Part shown: positions 21,568 to 29,004 of the stretch, in pieces
Numbering within the stretch: position 1 is the first letter of the stretch
How the letters are laid out: each line of letters begins with the position of its first letter
NCBI GenBank assembly: GCA_030586155.1
Contig: CP130741.1
Coordinates: 2,908,680 to 2,972,679 of the forward strand
DNA: 64,000 nt
Direction of reading: 5' to 3'
Source of the DNA: Eubacteriaceae bacterium ES3
GTDB lineage: Bacteria > Bacillota > Clostridia > Eubacteriales > Eubacteriaceae
The notes under the pieces: model-generated
Told to the model about the DNA's origin: nothing
What the model saw: the letters and a program-made list of their open reading frames with translations, nothing else
The model's database searches: none
Position numbers and translations under genes: made by a program

Positions 21568-22563
21568 TCAGCCACAATAAACGCAGTTTCTACCATGATT
21601 TTTTGACTGATACAAAGCTGCATCAACCCTGCTGATCAGGCTATCATAGGTATCACAAACCTGATAGTCAACAACCCCAAAACTGGCTGTTCTTTTATTA
21701 ATCTCTAAAAACTGATAGCTTTCAACAGCATGACGGAGTTTTTCCGCCAACAAAAGGGCCTCATCAAGATCTGTTTCCGGGCAGATGATAATAAACTCTT
21801 CACCGCCCCACCGTCCTAAAATATCGGTTTCTCTGGTATGGTCATTTAGCAACCGTGAAAATTGAGCCAGCACTTTATCACCTGTCAGGTGTCCACAGCT
21901 GTCATTGACCTCTTTAAAATAATCGATATCCATCAAAATAATCGAAAAGTTCTTTTTATATCGTTTAGCCCGATGAATTTCCTGATTAATGGCTTCATCA
22001 ATCCGGTTACGATTAAATAGTCCGGTTAATTTGTCAGTGACCGCTATTCTGCTGATTTCTTTGACCGCTTCATGAAGACTCCTGGTCTTCTCCTCCACCA
22101 TCCTTTCCAGTACTTTATTGCGATCCTCAAGTTCTTTTATCGGATAAGTTTCATCACCCTCATGGGCATCAGTTGGGAGTGAAATATGCATATGTTCAAT
22201 CAACCATTTGTCCTGCGATTTAATAAATACCAGACTTAATCGCAAGTTGTTGATCTTTACTTCCTGATCCATAATATGGGTCCTGATATTAAGTTCACAC
22301 CAGGCGATTCCAGTATGATCACCAAAACCATTTATTATTGAATCAATTATCTCATAATTTACGCGCTCGGGAGCCTGCTCAAAATCTCTGGTGAATAGCA
22401 CTTCAAAATCATTATAATTATAAGCCCTTTCATCTAAACCTGTCCCAAAACCACTGACACCTGGGCCAATCATTTTCATTGTTCCTATAAAATCTCTGTT
22501 TAAAAAATATGTATCCAGATAGGTTTTAAGCAATAAACGGATTTCTTCTTCAATATTCTTCAA
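21568..22563 (-). CDS. Cytoplasmic diguanylate cyclase with NTF2-like sensor domain
   Basis: 331 residues from a TTG start at 22563, chosen because GGAGG (22571-22575) lies seven bases upstream; an ATG further up at 22602 would place this ribosome site inside the coding region. The N-terminal ~150 residues look like an NTF2/SnoaL-type cone fold (ISFV-like strands, a DERAYNYNDFEVLF segment). Then comes a coiled coil (about 140-175, RNKVLERMVEEKTRSLHEAV) and a GGDEF domain with intact RWGGEEF near residue 252 and the DMDYF-type metal site (LMDIDYFKEVND). It probably makes c-di-GMP in response to a small molecule held by the NTF2-like pocket; the ligand is unknown. Confidence 0.85.
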   Translation of the reverse strand: MKNIEEEIRLLLKTYLDTYFLNRDFIGTMKMIGPGVSGFGTGLDERAYNYNDFEVLFTRDFEQAPERVNYEIIDSIINGFGDHTGIAWCELNIRTHIMDQEVKINNLRLSLVFIKSQDKWLIEHMHISLPTDAHEGDETYPIKELEDRNKVLERMVEEKTRSLHEAVKEISRIAVTDKLTGLFNRNRIDEAINQEIHRAKRYKKNFSIILMDIDYFKEVNDSCGHLTGDKVLAQFSRLLNDHTRETDILGRWGGEEFIIICPETDLDEALLLAEKLRHAVESYQFLEINKRTASFGVVDYQVCDTYDSLISRVDAALYQSKNHGRNCVYCG

Positions 22564-22651
22564 GCAACTTCCTCCAAGTAAACTAATTTTTATTTTATAC
22601 ACAATTAGCTGATGATTAATCCAGTATTTTAATTCTCATACTTTTACAAAT

Positions 22652-24940
22652 TTACGACATGTCGCCTGTACACTCTTCAAACACCTGATCATAAATCATC
22701 TCTGTCTGCATTGTATTAACCGGTTTTGAAAAAAGGTAACCCTGAATAAAATCGCAGCCGCTCTTTTTAAGCAACTGAAACTGTCTGCTGTCTTCAATTC
22801 CCTCGGCGACCACCTGCATCCCCAGCGTATGGGAGATATCGATAAGATTTTCAATCACCCGCTGAGTTGTCGTTTCCAGATATCGGTCACAGAGGCTTTT
22901 ATCCAGTTTAATCTTATCAATCGGCATAAAGGTCAGATAACTGAGCGAAGAGTAGCCCGTACCAAAATCATCCAAAGATAAGTGAACACCAATCGCCTTG
23001 AGCGCATCCAGAACTTTCATCGCCTCTTCCTTGTTTTCCATAATGGCCGTTTCAGTGATTTCGATCTCAATCAGTTCCGGAGACAAATCATGCTTTTTTA
23101 AAAGACGATCCAAATAATCAGCAAAACCGGAATCCTCCATTTGTTTGGCTGAAAAGTTAATGGCCACCGGCTTAAGTATCAGACCCTTTTCCCGCCAGTG
23201 GGACAACTGGGTGACCACCTCATTCACAACCCAGCGACCAATAGCGATGATACTGCCATCTTCTTCAGCTACAGGAATAAAGGTCTGGGGATAATACTCG
23301 TTGCTTTTTAGTCTGATTAATGCTTCAAAACCAAACACGCTACAGGTTTCCACATCAACTTGCGGCTGATAAAGCAGAGTAAAACCACCATTAGTCAATG
23401 CGCCCTTGAGCTTACTGGTAATTCGGGTTTTCTCCATCATCTCGTCAGTCATACTTTTATCAAAATACAGATAATTGTTTCTGCCGGATCTTTTTACCCG
23501 ATACATGGCCAAATCCGCATTCATAATCAACTGGTCAATTTGCCTGCTGTCGTTAGGGAAAAGTGAAATCCCCATACTGACTCCAATCGAAACCAGTTCA
23601 TCGGCAACAATAATTTTTTCAGAAAAGACCTTTAGTATATCCCTTGCGTGCTGGTCAATTTTTTCCAGCTCTTCAATATTATCTATCAAAACCAAAAATT
23701 CATCACCGCCAAATCGACTGATTTTAAGGTGTTCATTGACTTCCAGCTGCATCAGCAAACCAACGATTTCCTGCAGAACTTTATCCCCAAATACGTGGCC
23801 CATAGTGTCATTAATTTCTTTAAAATTATCCAGATCAACCATAATCACAGCCCCCGGATGATGGCTGCTCAATGCATTTTCCAGATACTCAAGAAAGCGG
23901 CGGCGGTTGGCAATCCCGGTTAAAGGATCCAGATAAGCCAGGTTTTTGATATATTCATCTTTAGCGGTTAACTGAACAGAATATTCCTGAATATCTGCGT
24001 ACAATTTCTTCAGTTCTGAAAAATCCCGGCTGAGTCGCTGATTAAAAATATAACCGATTAAAATGATGACTTCCGCAATGATAATGATCAGGCTCATAAT
24101 ATTTAAAATCATCAGCTGATTTCTCAATTCACTTTTGGGGATAACCGATCCCACCGACCAGTCGTTGCTTTTTATAGGACTGTAAGCCACATAATAGTCC
24201 GTTTTATCTTCCACATATTCAACAATACCAGAACTTCCACTAAGCATCTGACTTCCGATTTCTGCCAGCTGATTATTTTCGTCAAAAATACTTTTATTCA
24301 TCACATAAGCAGCATTTGGATGAACAATATACTGACCATCTTTATAGAGCAAAAATGCGTATCCATTCTCACTGAAGCTATAGGACTGGACAAAGTTCTT
24401 AATGGTTTTAAGACTGATATCCAAGCCGACATTTCCAATCAGTTCTTCACCATCATATACTGGCGCAACAATTGAAATAATCAGATCCCCGGTTACCACA
24501 TCCACATAAGGCTGGGAATGGGTAATCAGTGAATCACTCAACAACATATCCGTGTACCATGGCCGCTGCTCAAGAATAAACCAGTCCGGACTGACATACA
24601 TTTTATCCGGTGTAATAATCCCGTTCATCGCTCGACTGCCCAGCCATACCAGGGATATATCCTCATCACTGGCCTGAATATCGGCAACAATAGAAGTAAT
24701 TCTGTCTGCCATAGGATTTTTTTGGTGCTCACTATAGCTTGTGGAGGCTTTAAGATAATCCAGCAGTTCAGCATTGGTTAACATTTGTCGAACGATTTCA
24801 TCATAGCGGGTAAAATCTGTGTTGACTACTTCAGCAATAATCTGCGAATCTTTCGTGAGCTCCGAGGTTACTTTACTTTCCAGAAAATCCCGCAGCATAA
24901 TATTAAAAAGAATGGTAAAAATGATGAAAACAATCATCAA
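22652..24940 (-). CDS. dCache-GGDEF-EAL cyclic-di-GMP enzyme
   Basis: At least 762 residues: TM helix 1, extracellular dCache (about 30-275), TM helix 2 (about 275-300), GGDEF (about 335-500, RFGGDEF near 411), EAL (about 515-755, EALIRL near 538, ITETAIM, DDFGTGYSSL). Both output signatures are intact. The start is uncertain. TTG at 24940 (ATG at 24937) has no ribosome site and begins inside the first membrane helix. A GGAGG at 24994-24998 points instead to codon 24983-24985, ATC, eight bases away, giving the natural-looking N-terminus (I/M)KNYTKELLNPLLIILMMIVF. A rare ATC start or a mutated ATG are both possible. Confidence 0.9.
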   Translation of the reverse strand: MMIVFIIFTILFNIMLRDFLESKVTSELTKDSQIIAEVVNTDFTRYDEIVRQMLTNAELLDYLKASTSYSEHQKNPMADRITSIVADIQASDEDISLVWLGSRAMNGIITPDKMYVSPDWFILEQRPWYTDMLLSDSLITHSQPYVDVVTGDLIISIVAPVYDGEELIGNVGLDISLKTIKNFVQSYSFSENGYAFLLYKDGQYIVHPNAAYVMNKSIFDENNQLAEIGSQMLSGSSGIVEYVEDKTDYYVAYSPIKSNDWSVGSVIPKSELRNQLMILNIMSLIIIIAEVIILIGYIFNQRLSRDFSELKKLYADIQEYSVQLTAKDEYIKNLAYLDPLTGIANRRRFLEYLENALSSHHPGAVIMVDLDNFKEINDTMGHVFGDKVLQEIVGLLMQLEVNEHLKISRFGGDEFLVLIDNIEELEKIDQHARDILKVFSEKIIVADELVSIGVSMGISLFPNDSRQIDQLIMNADLAMYRVKRSGRNNYLYFDKSMTDEMMEKTRITSKLKGALTNGGFTLLYQPQVDVETCSVFGFEALIRLKSNEYYPQTFIPVAEEDGSIIAIGRWVVNEVVTQLSHWREKGLILKPVAINFSAKQMEDSGFADYLDRLLKKHDLSPELIEIEITETAIMENKEEAMKVLDALKAIGVHLSLDDFGTGYSSLSYLTFMPIDKIKLDKSLCDRYLETTTQRVIENLIDISHTLGMQVVAEGIEDSRQFQLLKKSGCDFIQGYLFSKPVNTMQTEMIYDQVFEECTGDMS

Positions 24941-25127
24941 TATGATAAGCAGTGGATTAAGCAGCTCTTTCGTATAGTTCTTGATGACGATAACCTCCAG
25001 CGATGTATTTGTAATTCATGAATACAGGTATAAGTTCATCCAGCATTGTAAGAGATTAAGCCAGAAAATTTAAGTTTCAAAATACTATTAACTATGATTA
25101 TAAACGCTTATTTAAAACAAGACAATC

Positions 25128-25155
25128 AAAAAATGCCCTCGTTCAGAAGGGCACT
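25128..25155 (-). terminator. Intrinsic terminator of the Tad1-like gene
   Basis: TGCCCT / AGGGCA hairpin with six A on the left (T run leftward), about 50 bases past the stop at 25202. Confidence 0.75.
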
Positions 25156-25201
25156 CAAACTTTATAGATTTTTTATCTCAATTTTCCAAAATATTGACCG
25201 A

Positions 25202-25573
25202 TTATTTTTTGTGGGTCCCACTGACATCCCGTTTAATCCGGTCTTCAACCCGCCGATTAAGCCACATGATCGCTGTTTCGATATGAACCAGGGCCATGGT
25301 ATTTTCCTGACAGGCAAACTCACCTTCCTGAAAAAGCTTTAAGCGGTCTCTGACAATTTCCAGTAAATCAGAATCAATTACGCCTTCTTCCGAATCGGAC
25401 TCCTGCCGTGCCCCTTTTTGAAATTTTATACGACCCAGTTCGATGCTGGGGTCATCTTTGGGCCGAATAACGTACTCCTGATAGGCATTTCCGAATCCTT
25501 TTCCCTTTTCCGGAACACGGTAAACTTCATTTAAACTCCCCAAATATTGAACCGTTGTTAATTTTTCACTCAT
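25202..25573 (-). CDS. Small protein resembling Tad1/Acb2 cyclic-nucleotide sponges
   Basis: 123 residues, soluble, no signal peptide. The N-terminal half is beta-rich and ends in IKFQKG (49-54). The C-terminal half predicts two helices with ENTMALVHIETAIMWLNRR (90-108) and finishes RDVSGTHKK (115-123). This layout and the ENxxAxxxxExAxxWLxxR...RxVxGTHxK signature are what I recall for the phage Tad1/Acb2 hairpin domain, proteins that sequester Thoeris or CBASS signalling nucleotides. The assignment rests on memory of the family pattern. No phage structural genes are nearby; the neighbours are c-di-GMP enzymes and an MCP relic hit by an IS. A strong GAGGAGG site precedes ATG 25573, and a terminator follows. 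It might bind another cyclic nucleotide or be a domesticated phage gene. Confidence 0.65.
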   Translation of the reverse strand: MSEKLTTVQYLGSLNEVYRVPEKGKGFGNAYQEYVIRPKDDPSIELGRIKFQKGARQESDSEEGVIDSDLLEIVRDRLKLFQEGEFACQENTMALVHIETAIMWLNRRVEDRIKRDVSGTHKK

Positions 25574-25656
25574 TTTTGAGCCTCCTCTTTAACTCTGAAT
25601 CCTAGTTTGATTGGTTTTTTTATACCCAAACTAATTGCACTTATTCATAAAAAACA

Positions 25657-25700
25657 AAAGAAGCTCAAGCCGCAAATTACTTGGCAACCTGAACTTCTTT
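25657..25700 (-). terminator. Probable terminator of the MCP pseudogene
   Basis: Imperfect hairpin AGAAGTTCAG...CTTGAGCTTCT read leftward, followed by TTTGTTTTTT. It lies just past the ancestral MCP stop codon at 25732-25734. Confidence 0.5.
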
Positions 25701-25845
25701 CTATCTGATTCTTTTTTTAGTCATAAAGCTGTCAGTTTTTTATTCTGAATTTCCCAATCATTTCCTTAGGGCGTGTCTGAAAACAAAATCTTTACAATCA
25801 CCACAATGCGTTTTAAAATAAAACCAAAACGTTGGGAGCACGATA

Positions 25846-26181
25846 ATGCCATCAAAACGCTATGAAATTACAGACGAACAATGGGAACAGATTAAAGCTT
25901 TATTTCCCAAAGCGAAAACTGGTCGACCGCCAAAAGATAATCGGTTAATCTTCAACGCAATTTTATGGATTGCGCGAAGTGGTGCTGCGTGGCGAGATCT
26001 TCCCGAACGTTTTGGTTCGTGGAAAACGGTCTACAGCCGTTTCTGTAAATGGCGTGATGACGAAACACTGGCAAATATTTTTCATGCCTTAAATACCGAT
26101 GCTGACTTTGAAAATCTCAGCATTGATTCAACCATTGTAAAAGCGCATCAGCACAGTGCTGGTGCTAAAAAGGGGCTGTAA
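25846..26181 (+). CDS. IS5-family transposase, first frame (orfA)
   Basis: 111 residues: the helix-turn-helix DUF4096-type N-terminus (YEITDEQWEQIKALFPK, RPPKDNRLIFNAILWIARSGAAWRDLP) and the start of the DDE domain (SIDSTIVKAHQHSAGAKK). It ends at TAA 26179-26181. The second frame begins in -1, and AAAAAGGGG just before the stop would allow a -1 slip to continue KGAVNAEVNQYI. Confidence 0.9.
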   Translation: MPSKRYEITDEQWEQIKALFPKAKTGRPPKDNRLIFNAILWIARSGAAWRDLPERFGSWKTVYSRFCKWRDDETLANIFHALNTDADFENLSIDSTIVKAHQHSAGAKKGL

Positions 26182-26189
26182 ATGCAGAA

Positions 26190-26615
26190 GTGAATCAATA
26201 CATCGGTAAAAGCCGGGGCGGTAACACGACTAAAATTCACGCAGTCGTCGACGCTCTGGGTAATCCGATTCACTTTGAACTTTCAGGCGGCCAGATTAGC
26301 GATAATACCGCTGCAATTGGTCTACTGGCAAACATTGAAATCAAAAATGCCAACATTTTGGGTGATAAAGCTTATGGAACTAAAGAGATCCGGACTTATA
26401 TCACTTCACAGGGTGCAACCTATACAATTCCGCCAAAGTCAAACACCAAAGAACCCTGGGACTGTGACTGGTGGCTTTATAAAGAACGCCATCTGGTTGA
26501 ATGCTTTTTCAATAAAATCAAACATTTTCGTAGAGTTGCGACTCGTTATGACAAGCTGGCATCTTCGTTTTGTAGCTTTGTTTACATTGCTGGCATCTGG
26601 CTTTTGTCAAAATAA
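26190..26615 (+). CDS. IS5-family transposase, second frame (orfB)
   Basis: 141 residues carrying the rest of the DDE catalytic domain: GGNTTKIHAVVDALGNPIHFELSGGQ, ADKAYGT-like GDKAYGTKEIR, and the C-terminal ERHLVECFFNKIKHFRRVATRYDK with the conserved E. It has no independent ribosome site and is expected to be made as an orfA-orfB fusion by -1 frameshifting near 26167-26175. Apparently complete. Confidence 0.9.
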   Translation: MNQYIGKSRGGNTTKIHAVVDALGNPIHFELSGGQISDNTAAIGLLANIEIKNANILGDKAYGTKEIRTYITSQGATYTIPPKSNTKEPWDCDWWLYKERHLVECFFNKIKHFRRVATRYDKLASSFCSFVYIAGIWLLSK

Positions 26616-27260
26616 TTGGTGTTTTGACTTTTCAGACACACCCTAAGTATCTGAGCCTGACTTGATAATTCTTCACTGGAGGCCGCACGCTCTTCTGCTG
26701 TCGCCGAATTAACCTGAACAACATCGGAAACCTGTTCAATATTAAAATAGTTGTTACTTTCGCTGTCCTTACGGACATCTTCCATCCGCTCCATCTCTCT
26801 ACTTTGTATGAAGTTATTAACATGATGGCCTTCCGGCGCTGTTTGCTTCGACCTGATTCACCAATTGCTGGGCCGATGCATAACCGTTTTGCTCCATCTC
26901 ATCAAGCATACTTCTTCGGGTCAGATAAGATGACAAAACCCCAATAATCAAAATCCCCGCTGCCACACAAACTAACGGGATTACCAGAATCTTAGTTCTG
27001 ATTGTTTTTTTCCTGCGCTCTTCCACAATAATCCTCCCTTTTTCTTATTTCATACTATTTCAATGTGACAACTTGCTTTAAATAGTTAAAGCCAATATAG
27101 CAAAGAAAAATTATTTTGGTCAAGAATAAAGTGATATTGTATTAAAAATAACTGAGCTATTCTTCCAGAAAGAGAGCAGATGACTGTCACCTCTCACCTG
27201 CCGCTTGACAAAGACCAGAGCATTTTATAAACTAAAGCCACTAAAGAAACAGGAGTTATA

Positions 27261-28613
27261 ATGGAGATACAGTTATCCGACCGCTTTAATTCGGTCCGCC
27301 TTTTACGCTTTGCCCTACCATCGATTATGATGATGGTATTTATCTCGATTTATTCGGTGGTTGACGGTTTTTTTGTCGGGCGCTATGTCGGCAGCTACGG
27401 CCTGGCGACGGTTAATATCGTTTTCCCACTGATTATGGCCATCGCCGCCTTTGGTTTTATGCTCGGTACTGGCGGGACAGCCACCGTTGCCCAGACACTG
27501 GGCAGTGGACAAGCAGACAGGGCGCGGGGGATCTTCAGCTTCTATACGCTGGTTACACTCGCTTTTGGATTGACGGCGACGGCTTTTACTTTTACACTGA
27601 TGACTCCGCTCTGCTACTGGCTGGGAGCCAGTGAAGCAATCATAGAAGATTGTGTGGCCTATGGCCGGATCTGTAGTCTGGGGATTGTCTTTTTTTTACT
27701 GCAGGCCTTTTTCCAGACTTTTTTTGTTGCCGCCGAACGTCCCAAGCTGGGTTTTTATCTGAGTATTCTAAGCGGAATCACCAATATTTTATTTGACTGG
27801 CTGCTGGTCGGCCGGTTGGGCTGGGGACTAAACGGTGCGGCAACAGCAACAGTAGCCGGTTTTGTTGTTGGTGGGCTGTTCCCAATCTTATATTTTTCTT
27901 TCAATCATACCAGCTCCCTATATTTTGTCCGACCCGATATCAACTGGTGTCTGCTTTTTAAAAGTCTTGGTAACGGCGCCTCGGAGATGGTAACCAATCT
28001 TTCGCGATCGCTGATTACGGTCTTATTTAATATCATCCTGATGCGCGAACTGGGTGAGAACGGAGTGGCCGCCATTTCGGTCATGCTTTATGTAGAGTTC
28101 GTTTTTACTGCTGTTTTAATCGGCTTTTCGGTAGGAGTGGCACCGGTTTTTGGCTTCCATTTCGGCGCCCGCAATGGGGACGAACTGCGCTCACTCTTTT
28201 TTATCTGTCTGCGGGCTCTGGCGCTTATTTCGCTGTTGCTGTTTGCTGTCGCCGAAGTTTCTGCTCGACTCCTGATCATCATCTTTATACCTGATAATGG
28301 ACCACTAATCGATCTGACCGTTTACGGCTTCCGCCTATTTGCTCTTTCTTTTTTAGGCTGCGGCATCAATATTTTTGCCTCAGCCTATTTTACAGCCCTA
28401 GGAAACGGAACAGTTTCAGCCTTAATTTCCTTTTTGCGCACTCTGGTTCTACAGGCTCTGTCCATTCTCGTGCTGCCAGGTCTGGTTGGCATCAACGGTA
28501 TCTGGCTGGCTCTCCCCCTGGCCGAAGGCCTCGGACTGGCTATCAGCGCGTACTTTTTTTATCGCCAACGGAACGTCTTTAAAATCAGGCCGCAAAATGA
28601 TCCTGCCAATTAA
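27261..28613 (+). CDS. MATE family multidrug efflux transporter
   Basis: 450 residues with 12 predicted membrane helices in two six-helix halves. The MATE hallmark region is seen at the N-terminus (RLLRFALPSIMMMVFISIYSVVDGFFVGRYVG, then TGGTATVAQTLGSG), with FFVAAERPKLGFYLSILSGITNILFDWLLV in the first half. The family exports cationic drugs or metabolites by Na+ or H+ antiport; the substrate is unknown. A strong AGGAG precedes ATG 27261. It is a stand-alone gene facing the leftward defence-like operon. The base composition is richer in GC than its flanks, which may reflect membrane-protein codon use. Confidence 0.92.
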   Translation: MEIQLSDRFNSVRLLRFALPSIMMMVFISIYSVVDGFFVGRYVGSYGLATVNIVFPLIMAIAAFGFMLGTGGTATVAQTLGSGQADRARGIFSFYTLVTLAFGLTATAFTFTLMTPLCYWLGASEAIIEDCVAYGRICSLGIVFFLLQAFFQTFFVAAERPKLGFYLSILSGITNILFDWLLVGRLGWGLNGAATATVAGFVVGGLFPILYFSFNHTSSLYFVRPDINWCLLFKSLGNGASEMVTNLSRSLITVLFNIILMRELGENGVAAISVMLYVEFVFTAVLIGFSVGVAPVFGFHFGARNGDELRSLFFICLRALALISLLLFAVAEVSARLLIIIFIPDNGPLIDLTVYGFRLFALSFLGCGINIFASAYFTALGNGTVSALISFLRTLVLQALSILVLPGLVGINGIWLALPLAEGLGLAISAYFFYRQRNVFKIRPQNDPAN

Positions 28614-28648
28614 AAGTCCACGTGGCTGACACGTTTTATCAACTTATT

Positions 28649-28990
28649 TCACCACCAGGGATAGATTGTTACAACCTGTTTAGAAAAGTCCACCTCATCA
28701 AGGATTTGTTCGACCGCTACTAATACTTCTTCAGAAAGCGTAAAACTATCGCGCAGGTTTTCAAAATCTTCCTGTTCAAAAATGGTATACACATTGTTAT
28801 CAAAATCCTGTTCGTTCTGAAGCGCGATAAAAGACAAGGCATCAAATAATTCATCCTCGTTTTTCAGACTGATAATGGTCTTCATTTGGCAACGTTCGTC
28901 AAAAGGGATATCCGATTCCTCATTAAGATATTCGTAGTTCTCACAGAATATTTTTTTGTCACAGGCATCGATTATAATATCTAAACTCAT
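28649..28990 (-). CDS. Small acidic protein, third gene of the NUDIX-helicase operon
   Basis: 113 residues, strongly acidic, no membrane helix or signal peptide, ending VVTIYPWW. I do not recognise a family. It begins 14 bases after the helicase stop with its own AGGAG, so it is almost certainly co-transcribed with the NUDIX and helicase genes. An acidic partner could act as a regulator, DNA mimic or immunity factor for the nuclease/helicase, but this is inference only. The many Asp/Glu and the paired repeats EQDFDN / EQEDFEN are the main visible features. Confidence 0.75.
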   Translation of the reverse strand: MSLDIIIDACDKKIFCENYEYLNEESDIPFDERCQMKTIISLKNEDELFDALSFIALQNEQDFDNNVYTIFEQEDFENLRDSFTLSEEVLVAVEQILDEVDFSKQVVTIYPWW

Positions 28991-29004
28991 TTTATTCTCC
29001 TAAT

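Larger units (their letters stand above)
25769..26643 (+). mobile_element. IS5-family (IS427-like) insertion sequence
   Basis: 875 bp. Terminal inverted repeats GGGCGTGTCTGAAAA (left) and TTTTCAGACACACCC (right) differ at one position. They are flanked by TA on both sides (25767-25768 and 26644-26645), a two-base target duplication. It contains a two-frame transposase. It is inserted in the 3' end of an MCP gene and, on the evidence of the flanks, could excise precisely. Confidence 0.9.
25732..27026 (-). pseudogene. Decayed methyl-accepting chemotaxis protein, interrupted by an IS
   Basis: Three pieces of one leftward MCP gene. The N-terminus (GTG 27026, preceded by GGAGG) gives MEERRKKTIRTKILVIPLVCVA... 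with one membrane helix, then stops near 26820. A fragment of the signalling domain's end (IEQVSDVVQVNSATAEERAA) lies at about 26645-26760. The last codons, KEMIGKFRIKN-stop, lie at 25732-25766 beyond the insertion sequence. Joining the two flanks of the IS restores SSQAQILKEMIGKFRIKN with a correct TGA. The middle of the gene (sensor, HAMP, most of the signalling domain) has been deleted separately, so two or more events inactivated it. Confidence 0.85.
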
